DNA of 64,000 nucleotides from positions 186,001-250,000 of the forward strand of contig JALLLT010000012.1 in the NCBI GenBank assembly GCA_025266875.1, written 5' to 3'. Positions within the stretch are counted from its first letter, which is position 1. Each line of letters starts with the position of its first letter. Shown piece by piece: positions 53,954-64,000 of the stretch. Position numbers and translations under genes: made by a program. The DNA comes from Fennellomyces sp. T-0311 (Eukaryota > Mucoromycota > Mucoromycetes > Mucorales > Lichtheimiaceae). Under the pieces are notes generated by a model. The model was given only the letters and a program-made list of their open reading frames with translations. It was not told where the DNA came from and did no database searches.

Positions 53954-56900
53954 GGACGACGTCAATGTTCGAAAATCGATAGAATGTGGTATTCATCCCA
54001 TTTCAACGGATGCGTATTGACGAGTCGATGGATGGATGCGCCGTGATGTCGATGCTTCGTGGATGGTTGGATACGCACCATATTCGGATGAAAAGAGGGT
54101 TCAATAGCCTAGCTCGCTCCAGTAATTTTAATTGGACAAGTTGGCCAGTTTAATTTTTTGAATTCAGATAGGCGGGCCTGAAGTAGCTGGGCCCAAAGAA
54201 AAGCGAATAAGCAACGAACCAAGCTAGCCTCCTTGTCTCACCTATACAACCTATATGTTGTGGAGCTACGCTATCGAAACTGATGATCCACACTGTACAT
54301 TATGCTTTTAAAAGTGTGATATTTTTTTAGGTAATAAACGGCTTCTAGATGCGCAATACATTATGTATATACCGCCACAGGCACACCCTCTACTTTATTT
54401 AACGGCAGTAGCTCAACCAGGACTTGGAGCCAATCAGATGTTCATATCAGCGAAGTGATGAAAGATTAGCAGGTTGCATAAATGAAACTAAAGAAGTGCG
54501 GCCGTGGGAAAATAAAAGCAGTGTGCCAAGATTTTGCTTTCTTATTCTTCTTTCGTCTTTGCAATGAGAGAGAACCAAGCGGTATTCGTGTGTAGAAACA
54601 AGGTATGTTATACACGCCATGCTGAACGAAGTAATTAACTAAAGTCCAGACATAGGATACAGGCCTTCGTATAGGATTGACATCATGGCACGTAAAAAAG
54701 TATCAGGAATGGCCGCACAAGAGAATGACCCGTTCGGCGCGAACTTTGAAGGCGTCGAAGTTCATGGAAAATACCAGTCTGAGATGCGCGGCAGCCATTG
54801 CAAGAATATCCAAGGAGTAACATCTTGGATATTGCCGCCAACCATGCGCAAAAAACTGGTATGTTCAGCGTATCTTTGCATGCCACTGCAAAAAAATTTT
54901 GGGTGAATTTTGGTGAATAATATTTTCGAAGTGTTGTCTGGATTACTCAATGTTAGGTCGATACGTATACTCAAATGGTGTCTGAATAAAATCTCTAATC
55001 TGCCCAGCATAGCAGAGGTTTCTCACGTATCGTTGTTCGTTATGATCTCTAAATTTTTATATGCTGACACGATGTTTCGTATCGCGTCGAGAATATGTAA
55101 AGTAATAGCTCTGCTATTTCATGAGCGTTTAAAATGCTCAATTATATTTACTAACTCCTAATACTTTAGCAGCAAGTCTACTACCTCCCATAAAATAAAC
55201 TATAGCTTTTGAACTATGTACAATCTCAGTCCTGCATACTGTTGACTCGTTCCTCTAAACCGGTGAGTACTAGACTCCCCTTCGTGTAGATAACATCGGC
55301 GATACGCTGAGCAAGTCCAAAAAAATAAAGGCACCAAGCTCACCACATACACCAATCGTCCAGATGAACGTAGATTAGTCGCAGACGCCGACCACGTATG
55401 AAACGATTTCTCACTATGACGGTGTGCTCGTAGCCTTAACCAAGAAGCAAATATATGATGATAAATTGATATACTACTTGTATATACTGACCGCAAGTAC
55501 AGGGACGTTTCTACTGGAGGCATGTACTGAAAAACAGTAGTCGAGGTCGATAAAGAATCTTTCGATTTGATGCGGAGCAAGGAGTAAACTCGCCAAGTAC
55601 TGCGGAATGCATTCTGGGCTGAAGCCACGAAGAATTTTTTTTTGAAGAGGATGAACGCGGAGAATGTCCATCAAATCTATACAGTGGCCGCTTTATATAA
55701 CGATATGACGGTGCAGCCCAAACTTTATCGTTATATCAAAATATCGTTATATAAAATGAGATATGGTAGTGCTTACCGTTTGGTGCATCGAAAATTGTAT
55801 CGTTATATCGAATTATCATTATATAAAATACCATTATATGAAGCGGCCACTGTATATATTTACACAGACAGGAAATCGTTACCTGAACTTTCTAGATATC
55901 TACAAAAGAAAGGCAAACGGTTTTCTAGATACCACTCCTATAGCAGCGCCTGAAAACAAAAAAAGATGCGCTGAAACAAAAGTTGTAGATGGCTACGAAG
56001 TAATCACCATGAGCCTACGAAGTAAGATTCAACCTGAGCTAAGCAACAGCCGAAGAGATGGCATACGATTGGTATATAATGTTATTGCGAAGATTGTGGA
56101 ATTGATGCTTATTGGGATATTAATCAGTCTGCCACTGTACCGTAATATCACGCATATACAATCACTAGTTCCATATCCTGACGTGGGATACAAAATGATG
56201 AAACAGACTCTTGCAGATATTGTCATGAGATATCATTATATAAGCACACACAGAAATTTGCTGTGTCTTCGTTTGCACGGGTCCTTCTGCACTTAATTAT
56301 TGATTTGAGGTACGGAAACCATAAGAAAGTTTTCAGGAGGTATTCTGACGTGCATTTACCGTTCCATATATTCAAAGTCCTGGGACAATAAGTATTAAAA
56401 GAAAGGTGTAGATGAGTACCTAGTAATGATCTCCCACCACAATAAAATTGTTTCACAGACATGTCAAAGCTCAAAAAAAGATGTGATCGTAGCAAACACA
56501 AAGGAGTACATGTCTTTTTAATGAGAAAATCCTTGGACTTGCTAGGTACAAAGGTTATCAAACAGATCACTTCGGGCCGTTTCGTGCTCCAGGCATTACT
56601 GTGCGATTGAAGTATTTGGACTGTTGACCAGTTTATACACGCAACGACGTACCTAGAAAAATCTCTAAAGCTGTACCAAGTTGATTGTGATCAATCATAG
56701 TTTCACCGTATTGATTTGGAGTATGAATGTTTTTAAAAATGTCGAACATATGTAGTGACTGAAATGACACATCGGTCGCAAACTTATTTGGTCAAGGAGA
56801 AAGGTAGAGTCGGATAATGATGTTGTTCTTTTCACTTGGACACTATCAAGTTCTAATTCGGTGTGATTACGTACCGTCATACGTATCTATCAAGACAATC

Positions 56901-57785
56901 TTCCAGCTGACATATCCTTGTCGTACTCTCTTCAGAGATCATAGAATTGTATTTGATCAGGCGCACGTAACTTTTATATTTGGTACGTAGGCGTGTGCCA
57001 TTATCAGTTGTGAAGCCGCAATGATCAAATGGAATATGTGCTCGCCGCTGGATAAGATTCTGCTGCTAAAATTTGCGCTGCAAAGAACAACACTTTCATG
57101 CTCGGCCACCACCGCTTTCTGCACGTATTTGTGTTGGTTCGGTCAAATTGACTTGGGGATTCAGTGCAGACATAATAGGTGAACTGCTCACGCTTGCCAT
57201 CTCAGCAAGGGCAGTGGTTCTTGGATCCTTTGTGCTGTAAAGTTCCCGTCAAGCATATGTATACATGTATCCTACAACAGCTTTTTAGGGTAATAGCAAT
57301 ATTTTCTCTCCGACCAATGCTTCGGGTGTACAGTATTTGATTGTTCAGCTTATCTTTACCCATTTCTGCACCGCTCTACTCTCGAACAATATTGGTTCCC
57401 AAGTGCTCTGGGAATAAAGACTTAATCGACTTACCAGGGAAGCGCGTAATAGTCGTAGATGTATGTCGAATACTAGAATAGCAAGTTGGGATAACAAGGA
57501 ATGTCACTAATAGAAGAGCATTGGATGTTTACCCTGTGAACAAAAGTGAAAAAAGATTATAGCTGTAGCCGAGCCTCAAACTGTTAAACTTTAAGTTTTA
57601 AAAACAATACTTATGTAGAAGCTTTTAAGTTTCAGTCGTGCATCTTGAGTAAAAAAAATAGCTATTATTTATTAAAAAACGTTGTATGTAATGGTTTGGG
57701 AGGCACTGCCATAAAAGTAATTGTGTGTGTTAGTGGGTGGGGGGATTCACTGACATATCTCTGTCTAAAATAGTACGTTGCTGAT
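53954..57785. other. Gene-poor region
   Basis: About 3.8 kb, AT-rich, with one MITE (listed separately). A frame at 54685-54858 (opening MARKKVSGMAAQENDPF) and a minus-strand frame near 57240-57005, without a Met, look protein-like but belong to no family I recognise and cannot be extended by splicing. Probably decayed repeats plus flanks of RPS26 and the Knh1-like gene. Confidence 0.4.
55682..55852. mobile_element. MITE copy 2 (TA target, long inverted repeats), 171 bp
   Basis: Begins CAGTGGCCGCTTTATATAAC and ends ATATGAAGCGGCCACTG, flanked by TA (55680-55681 and 55853-55854). The inverted repeats are cleaner than in copy 1 and the first 12 bases are perfectly inverted at the other end. It matches copy 1 (23205-23376) over its whole length in opposite orientation. 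Confidence 0.9.
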
Positions 57786-58751
57786 TTAAAGTGCCATGGC
57801 GGCGAAGAGGGCAGCAACACCAACCATCATCCATCCTTGATTCGATTGGGTAGAGGCCGAATTCTCAGTCTTGGCATTCTTCTTTTTGTTTGATGTTCCC
57901 CGTCCAGAAGAAGAAGACGAGGTAGATGATGATGAGCCAGATGATGATGATGATGAAGGAGAGCCAGATAAGGATAAGTTTGCAGATGCAGAAGATGCGG
58001 GTGCATTGGATGTGCTGCCGCTGGGAGCAATGCTTGCACCCGATTTGATACTGGTAGCTGGACCAGATGGAGTAGCAGCAGGTGAGCCGCCAGCAGCTGA
58101 AGAAGCACCAGGAGGTGCAGAAGCACTAGCAGATGCCGAAGCAGATGGATTAAAGGAGCCGTTGGATTCACCAAGCAAAATATTAACTGGTGCTATATAT
58201 AAGTGTATCAGTAAACCCTGTAGTAATGTATATTGTATGATGAGCTTACCACTCAGTTTGCCACTAGTATTGACGGAGCCATTGCCTTGAAACTTGAACT
58301 TGGACGAATATGCCCACTTGTCACCAGATCCAACACGAACCCAGTATTCTCCAGGTGAGAAGTCGTTCAATGGTGTGATCTGTTGGATTGCGTTGAGCAC
58401 CGGGTGAAAAGCTTTGGTTTTCATGACAACTTACATCATATCTTCTGTCAGAGCAAGGCACCGGGACTTGGGGGTTCGTAATGTATGCGACAACCCTAGA
58501 GAGGGACGACTAAGCAAAGCTCGAAAGTGGCTTTATAGATCGATGACTTACTGGCCATTGTTGGTGTCGCCGTTCATCAGTTGGATATGGCATTCTGCCG
58601 AAGCATCGTTGACGTCAGCGCTCCAGGTAACATCAGCAGTGCCACCGGACATCCACGTGACACCATTCCAGGGTGTAAGGACAGCAAGGTTGGCGGCAGC
58701 GTTGGAAACAAATCCGAGAACAGCGATAGAAGCAACAGTGATGGACTTCAT
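57786..58751 (-). CDS. Secreted GPI-anchored protein with Kre9/Knh1-like N-terminal domain, 265 aa
   Basis: Four exons: 58751-58552, 58495-58435, 58379-58250, 58192-57786; 798 nt in frame. Residues 1-20 are a clear signal peptide (MKSITVASIAVLGFVSNAAA). The next 110 residues fit the Ser-Thr-rich GPI-protein (Kre9/Knh1) N-terminal fold: LAVLTPWNGVTWMSGGTADV, then VTWSADV, CHIQLMNGD, and FSPGEYWVRVGSGDKWAYSS followed by FKFQG. The remainder is a Ser/Ala/Pro/Gly mucin-like stalk, likely heavily O-glycosylated, ending in a Ser-rich stretch, a KKK patch and a hydrophobic tail (WMMVGVAALFAAMAL) suited to a GPI anchor. Proteins of this kind sit in the wall or plasma membrane; exact function unknown. 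Confidence 0.88.
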
Positions 58752-59026
58752 AGTTATACTAAAGACTTTACGAAAAGCTAGATGTCCAACTGCGTTGATG
58801 GCTCCTCTTATATACAGACAAGTAACACTTCGGAAAAGGCGTTTCAATGAATGTAATAAACAATTGGTCGGTTGGAGACGCCTAGCAATATTATTCAAAG
58901 TTGTCAAATGCGAAACCGGTGGAGTGTGCACGTGGACGGATGTCATCCGTTTGGTTCAAATGGCATATTGAAATTGAGCGAGCAAAAAAAAAGAACCAAA
59001 CAAACAAGTAACCTTTATTATTATTA

Positions 59027-59698
59027 TTATTCAGAAGACGAGTGACGACGCATATGGCGACGCATATTACTGAGCACACTGAAGCGCTTATCGCAGTCTC
59101 TAAACGTGCAAGCAAAGGGCTTCTGGCCAGTATGAGAATAAGTGTGGGTACGCAGCGAGGACGGACGAGCGAAGGCTTTTCGACAGTAATGACAAGCGTA
59201 TTTTCGAGTGACAGTTTGTGGTTTTCTTTTGACGACACGCGGAGAATCGAGGGCTGTGATGATTCGAAGTGGTTCAGATATCCATGGCGGGGTATCAGAG
59301 TAAGCAACATCGTCGGCGGAGAGTGACCGACCGTGCAAGTGTCTGCATTTATTGATGCTGGTTACACTGGTTTGGAATGGGCTGCCGATGACTTCGCTGG
59401 ATGCCGAGGCAGGAGACGCAGGTAGCCGTGCGGGATCGAATTGTTTCGGATGCATCGGCTGTAACAGCGGCGAGGGTGAGTCGATGCCTTGCAAGGGAGG
59501 GAGCTCTACGCTGCTGGCATCGTCTTCATCCTCGCTGCTGTCTGCCGAGGATCGGTACTGTATCTTGTCATAAAACAGCAGCTCGGTGATGGAAGGCAGG
59601 CTGATATCGCTTTTTACGTGGAGCATTGAAAGGATAACGGGAGAGAAAAAGGGATCGACGAGGCGACCATTAAGTAATGGAAGATCGCGCGATAACAA
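59027..59698 (-). CDS. C2H2 zinc-finger transcription factor, 223 aa
   Basis: An intronless gene. The N-terminal 150 residues are Ser/Pro/acidic and likely an activation or regulatory region. The C-terminus has two adjacent C2H2 fingers: YACHYCRKAFARPSSLRTHT with a TGQKPF linker, and FACTFRDCDKRFSVLSNMRR (C-x4-C type) ending HMRRH, four residues before the stop. This arrangement is common in small Mucoralean regulators; the target is not predictable. A start at 59623 (residue 26) is possible but the first ATG at 59698 is open. It is divergent from the PNK gene with 155 bp between starts. Confidence 0.85.
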   Translation of the reverse strand: MLSRDLPLLNGRLVDPFFSPVILSMLHVKSDISLPSITELLFYDKIQYRSSADSSEDEDDASSVELPPLQGIDSPSPLLQPMHPKQFDPARLPASPASASSEVIGSPFQTSVTSINKCRHLHGRSLSADDVAYSDTPPWISEPLRIITALDSPRVVKRKPQTVTRKYACHYCRKAFARPSSLRTHTYSHTGQKPFACTFRDCDKRFSVLSNMRRHMRRHSSSE

Positions 59699-59853
59699 AT
59701 TGCTTGATCGTATATTGTGCCGCGCGCTTTTGGGGTGTTATGGGCAGAATTCAAACGCTATGGCGGTAACAAATATTGGATGGCAAGACGACTCGTCTGC
59801 TCTGCCAAAAAGCAGAGCCAAAATGGAAATAGCGGTCCTTGACCGATACAACC

Positions 59854-61391
59854 ATGAAACGCAAGTCGGCTGATCAAGACGATGCTCCCAAGCGCATCCA
59901 TCCATTCTTTACGCAAGCAAATAATTCAATGAGTAACCCGTTGCGGTGGATTCACCAGGTGCCATCCGTCTTGATCGGACGATCCAAACAAGCTGATCCT
60001 GGGCGCGATAAGGTGGCTGCGTTTGATATGGTAATGGCAAAGTCAGGCAACCATGTTTCCAACTGATGCACGGGCAATAGGACGGGACTTTGATAAAGAC
60101 ACGCAGCGGCAAGGTGTATGCGAAGGACAGCGGGGACTGGCAGTGGTGGCATACAAGCGTACCCGATACCATCAAGCAACTGTATGAAGACGGGTATGGC
60201 TTCTGTTTTGTTCGTGTGCTGCGCAAATCGACTCACGTGCAGTTTTAAGGTACAAAATCGTTATATTTTCGAACCAGAATGGATTAAACACGAGCCAGCG
60301 CGTCCAAAGCTTCCGTCACAAGGTGGAGACTATCACGGGCCAGGTAGCGTTAGAGGTACACGATAGGACAGTGGTCTGATCCGGGGTTCGATAGCTGCAA
60401 GTGCCAGTGTTATTCCTTGCAGCACTCGAAAAGGACACGTATCGGAAGCCCATGACAGGGATGTGGGAATGGATGGCAAACGAAGGCAACGATGGTGTCG
60501 AGATCAGCAAGGAAAAGAGCTTTTTCGTCGGTGATGCTGCTGGTCGCCAGGATAACTGGAAGCACAAGCATAAGAAGGATCATTCGGTCGTGGATCGAAA
60601 GTTTGCAGCCAACGCTCAGCTACCGTTCCATACGCCCGAAGAGTTTTTCCTCAAAGAAGCCAAAGCAGAGTTCAGCTGGGGAGGCTTCCATCCAGAAGAG
60701 TATCCTTCATGTAAGTCTTTCGCAATCCCGCACAGTCGATTGGTAACCGCGACGATGCAGTGCCGCTGTTCGCGCCTACGTCAACACCGCTTGTACCAGA
60801 GCAGGGGCCAGAAGTCATTGTGTGTGTGGGATACCCGGCCAGTGGAAAGTCCAGCTTTTGCAAGAAGTACATTGTGCCCAAGGGCTATGTTTACGTGAAC
60901 CAGGTTGGCTTCCAACACGTTGCTGCGTGTCTCACAGACGCTCATCTCTTTGACCAGGACACGTTAAAGACTCGAGACAAATGTATAAAAGCGTGCCAAC
61001 AAGCACTTTCTGAAGGCAAATCGGTTATTATTGGTAAGGCGCATAGCTCGCACCAAAGCGTAGATGACTAATGCAAGCAATAGACAACACCAATCCAGAA
61101 GCGTCCACGCGGGCTAATTATATACGACTTGCCAAGACGGCCAATGTGCCGGTGCGGTGCTTCTTCTTCACGGCCGACGAGCATCTGGTGCGGCACAACA
61201 ACTACTACCGAACGTTCCACACCAACAGCGGGGCCAAGCGCACGCCGCTCAGCGACATTGCATTCCGCACGTTCAAATCCAAGCTGCAGATGCCCAAAGA
61301 GACAGAAGGCTTTGCGGAAATCAAACGGATAAACTTTGTGTTTGAAGGGGATGAGCAGGACAAAGCGGTCTGGAAGAGATGGTGGGTGTAA
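59854..61391 (+). CDS. PNK1: Polynucleotide 5'-kinase/3'-phosphatase (Pnk1/PNKP), 408 aa
   Basis: Repairs DNA ends by removing 3'-phosphate and adding 5'-phosphate. Seven exons: 59854-60030, 60081-60193, 60250-60343, 60395-60710, 60761-60903, 60958-61033, 61084-61391; 1227 nt in frame. The HAD phosphatase motif DMDGT (Asp58, Asp60) is split by intron 1; YKIVIFSNQNGLN and KPMTGMWEW follow, then FFVGDAAGR. The kinase half starts with the P-loop GYPASGKSS (257-265) and later has VIIDNTNPEASTRANYI and CFFFTADEHLVRHNNYYR. As in fission yeast Pnk1, the FHA domain of animal PNKP is missing; the first 30 residues include a basic stretch and a PIP-like FF pair (HPFF). The last acceptor has a competitor 6 nt upstream. 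Confidence 0.93.
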
Positions 61392-61506
61392 ATAAACAAA
61401 CGGGTGTTTTTCCCGGCAGCAAACACACAAGAAGAACACGTAAGCCTGCTTTTATTTCCAATTATACGCAAGGAGCAAGTATTATGTACTTTTTTTTTGT
61501 TCTCAT

Positions 61507-62952
61507 TATTCACCGCGGGGAGACCACGCTATACAATGGTCGCGTCAGATGATGGCTGGCCGCGCAACAAACACAGACTTACCACGATTGTTACTGGGGC
61601 TGCCGCGATAGTTGCCGCCGCCTCTACCTCGATAGCCTCCACGATAGCCGCGGCCACCTCCCTCGCCTCCGCGGCCTCGTCCTCGCCCATACCCGCGACC
61701 ACGGCCACCGCGGCCACCCCGTGCGCTGCTGCGGCTCTGGCTGTCATCGTCGCGGTCGGTTAGGCTTGGGTCGGACCCGTGCTGGCTCTGCTGGTCGTCT
61801 TCCTGCGTCTGCGGAGAGGATGAGGCCGTTGTCTCTTCTGTTGCGATAGGGGCAGGCTCCGAGGGGGTATCAGGAACTAATCTCCTAACGTATCAGTGAA
61901 ACCTAAAGCGACAAGTGCGGCATCGGCGTTACCTGAGGGCTCGGCTACTTTGGTGTGATTGTTCTGATAGAGCGACAGGGCGGACATGTCGATCATGCTG
62001 TTGAAGGGGACCACAAGGAATACGGGAGGAGCGCAGTGCTGGGTGGTGGGTGGCGGGGCGTTGGTTGGAGCCAAGGGCCAGTTGGATGATGAGGAGTTTG
62101 TCTGGGCTTGGCTGAGCGAGTTCTCGACCAAGGTGCGAATCATGTCCTTCATCTGTCGGAAAGTGGTCGAATAACCCTCGCCCACGGCCTCGTTTGCGCC
62201 AGTGTGCAGTTTCCGTAACAGATCAAACACGTCGTCGTGCTTGGCTTGTCTGACCTGATCCGACGCATCCTTGACGGCAAACAGGGAGCTGCCAACGAGC
62301 TTGTCGCAGAGGTACACGATGGCGTCGATCTCGATGGCTGGGAAGGACGAAGAAATCACCGAGAAAAAGCCCTGTTGCGCCAGCCGCACGATGTAGAAGA
62401 AGTGCAGCATGGTGATGGTTTCGCTGCTGGATAATCCGCTGCGTCTGATGCTGTTTTTAGGTTCTGGCAACGGCGCATTCTTCTATATATATAGTTTAGC
62501 TTCCCAAACATCGCGAACTTTGTTCTGCTTACAAGCTTGGCTGACAGCCCTTCGAGTGTACTGATCGTGTCGCTGAGCGTCTGGTCGTCTTCCTGGCCAT
62601 GCTACGAGTCACAACGGCGTTATTATCACACAAGCCAAACGTCGTCCATCTCAAGTACCAGTCGATCCTTTAGTGTGTCAATGTGGTCACGAATGATTTG
62701 CTCATGGTCCGTCAGGGATGATTTGTGTCTGGGGCTTCTTTTTTTAGCTTTCTTGTTGGATTTGCGTGGTGATTTCTGTGATCGGCGATTGGAATCACCG
62801 TTCGTGTCGTCATGATCGGGGTGATCTTGTACTGCGGCAGATTCAGAGTTCGTGTGTTCCTGCTGCTGTGCTACCAACGATCGGTCCTTCTTTGTATCTT
62901 CAGAAGGCTTGCTGGCGGCCGATTCTGCTGGACTTTCTGGTGCGGGGGCCAT
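61507..62952 (-). CDS. RGG-box putative RNA-binding protein, 415 aa
   Basis: Five exons: 62952-62641, 62601-62533, 62482-61933, 61876-61583, 61529-61507; 1248 nt in frame. Residues 1-90 are Ser/Glu/Lys-rich and end in a basic patch (KSNKKAKKRSPRHKSS). A helical region follows (EQIIRDHIDTLKDRLVLEMD), then a globular-looking segment of about 180 residues containing TITMLHFFYIVRLAQQGFF and AIVYLCDKLVGSSLFAV, which I cannot place. The C-terminus is an RGG/RGY-rich box (over 20 Gly-Arg units, e.g. RGGRGGRGRGYGRGRGRGG), typical of RNA-binding and condensate-forming proteins and of arginine methylation targets. Caprin-like proteins share this plan but no caprin motif was recognised. Donor GTTTGG of exon 1 is weak, and an acceptor 9 nt into exon 2 is possible. 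Confidence 0.65.
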
Positions 62953-63303
62953 AATGTCGAGTGCGAAAAGTGGAAAAAAAAGTGGTTGAAGGAGAGAGAA
63001 AGACACGCGTTTGCTGGTCAAATTCTAGGCGAGCCCAAAATTTGCTACACAGCATAAGAGCCATTGTTGCGCAGTTAGCATGCAGCTTTCGAGTGGGAGG
63101 AAAGGAAACCGTCGCTTTCACACACACACATGCACCCAGCGCACGGTGTGTGGGCCTTGGCTTTTTTTTTGCTGATCATGCAGAAAAAGTGCTCGGCTAC
63201 ACGCTGAGCCCTATCCCAAAATACGGCCGTGGCACATGACGTTCTGGGGTGACGAAAGTAATAAACGGCTGTGCAATGACAGCGGATGGGCGGGCCGGCC
63301 GCG
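62953..63303. other. Spacer upstream of the RGG-box gene
   Basis: Contains the presumed promoter of the RGG gene and the 3' flank of the small minus-strand gene. Nothing else seen. Confidence 0.45.
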
Positions 63304-63540
63304 CTAAATGAAGCCTGCATATGGGTCCATCAACGGTGGCTGCTGGGTGGACGATCCCTCTACTGCCTGCAAGCCAGAGGCAGAATGGAACGGCGGACTT
63401 TTCCATTCGTGATACCAGGTAATGAAGGGGGGCAATGTACGTGCAACCACAGCATTTCCCGGGTTTGCTCCATTGTTTACTGACGCCGTCCACAAAGCGC
63501 TGGCGATGTTTTGATCAGACACTCTTTTAGCCTTTCGCAT
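63304..63540 (-). CDS. Small unknown protein, 78 aa
   Basis: A single open frame with a Lys/Arg-bearing start (MRKAKRVSDQ), a conserved-looking core (LWTASVNNGANPGNAVVART, PPFITWYHEWKSPPF) and a Pro/Tyr-rich end (PPLMDPYAGFI). Composition is protein-like and unlike random AT-rich spacer translation, and GC content is higher than in true spacers. I do not recognise the family. No signal peptide or membrane segment. It might be one exon of a longer gene. Confidence 0.4.
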   Translation of the reverse strand: MRKAKRVSDQNIASALWTASVNNGANPGNAVVARTLPPFITWYHEWKSPPFHSASGLQAVEGSSTQQPPLMDPYAGFI

Positions 63541-63721
63541 CGCACAAGACTAAACCGCTCTGGCCCACTGTGACACTAGCCGCTCATCGGCAAAAAGGTA
63601 TCTTTTGGCTTCGGAGTTTCGCTGCCTTATTATTTCAAGGACAAGCAGATCTCACTTTGGAGCCTTCCCAAATCGTACCTTTTCCAACGTTTTTTTTTTT
63701 TCATCGCCCTCCCCTCCCATC

Positions 63722-64000
63722 ATGTCATTCTTCGACCATTCATCCCGGAGAGGGATGCTTGTTGCCGGGGTGATTCTGCTGACATTTCTCCTGGCCTGCC
63801 TGAATTACATCATTACCTCGCCGGATGCTGAGACATCTTTGGACAACACTCCCGCCAATGACTTGCAGCAAGATCGTGGCGATGCAGGCCGGGATCCCTG
63901 GTTCTGCTCCTGCCACACCTCAGACAACCAGACGCAGCAGCAGGATGCGCCCAAAGCCGTGGCTCCTATGGACACGGGCGAATCAATTCCACTGGTTGTG
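63722..64000 (+). CDS. Type II membrane protein, 5' end (runs off the window)
   Basis: Starts at ATG 63722 after a T-rich leader and is open to the window edge (93 codons). The N-terminus is short and cytosolic (MSFFDHSSRRG), followed by one strong transmembrane helix (about residues 12-33: MLVAGVILLTFLLACLNYII) and then an acidic, Gln-rich, probably lumenal stem with two Cys (WFCSCH). This topology is typical of Golgi glycosyltransferases and other type II proteins, but the catalytic part lies outside the window, so no function is assigned. Confidence 0.6.
   Translation, partial: MSFFDHSSRRGMLVAGVILLTFLLACLNYIITSPDAETSLDNTPANDLQQDRGDAGRDPWFCSCHTSDNQTQQQDAPKAVAPMDTGESIPLVV

Noticed and set aside
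60383..60392. GGGTTCGATA resembling a tRNA T-loop
   Set aside because: It lies inside PNK intron 3 and lacks the other arms of a tRNA.

Overview
The window looks like nuclear DNA of an early-diverging filamentous fungus, most likely Mucoromycota (Mucorales-like). Genes are split by many short spliceosomal introns (mostly 45-80 nt, GTAAGT/GTATGT donors, YAG acceptors), proteins are eukaryotic, and spacers are AT-rich. Fungal markers include an ERMES subunit (MDM34), a Ytp1-type membrane protein, an NDR kinase of the Cbk1/Cot1 type and a fungal PAS-GATA factor. The lineage is inferred from the gene set and the retained PDCD7/U11-59K gene; no marker sequence proves it. Exon borders below were derived by hand from splice sites, reading-phase arithmetic and remembered family conservation.

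Layout. 1-4.7 kb: 3' end of a leucine-rich-repeat surface protein, a small multi-pass membrane protein (minus), then 3 kb without a recognisable gene. 4.7-11.7 kb: a 15-exon ATG2 gene. 11.7-13.5 kb: decayed or unknown minus-strand coding traces. 13.5-21.5 kb: prolyl-tRNA synthetase, an alpha-arrestin and a PAS-GATA transcription factor, all plus. 21.5-29 kb: gene desert with a 172-bp MITE, a non-LTR retrotransposon tail and a broken Tc1/mariner transposase. 29-31.6 kb: YTP1-like gene followed after 53 bp by a PDCD7/U11-59K gene. 34.3-37.9 kb: DML1/Misato and a LENG1-like CIR_N protein (minus). 39-43.3 kb: rhodanese-PTP phosphatase converging on MDM34. 43.6-47.6 kb: a RAB3GAP2 N-domain protein and a Cbk1-type NDR kinase, same strand, 34 bp apart. 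48.2-53.9 kb: dense cluster of pyridoxal kinase, a POLR2M/Gdown1-like protein, ZCCHC9, Aurora kinase and RPS26. 54-57.8 kb: second gene-poor stretch with another MITE copy. 57.8-64 kb: GPI-anchored Kre9/Knh1-like protein, C2H2 factor, polynucleotide kinase/phosphatase, RGG-box protein, a small unknown protein and the start of a type II membrane protein.

No operon-like pathway is evident; most genes are housekeeping. Loose themes are membrane contact and trafficking (ATG2, MDM34, RAB3GAP2), mitosis and polarity (Aurora, Cbk1, DML1) and RNA work (PDCD7, LENG1, ZCCHC9, RGG protein, RPS26, ProRS). I found no clear undescribed system. The most interesting points are compact gene junctions (a 34-bp tandem junction with the poly(A) signal in front of the next ATG, and 4-bp overlapping stop codons), two GC-AG introns with the same GCAAGC donor, a 35-nt intron, an intron directly after an ATG, a PTP with an altered WPD loop and a possible retained in-frame intron, and a small membrane protein with an internal motif repeat.
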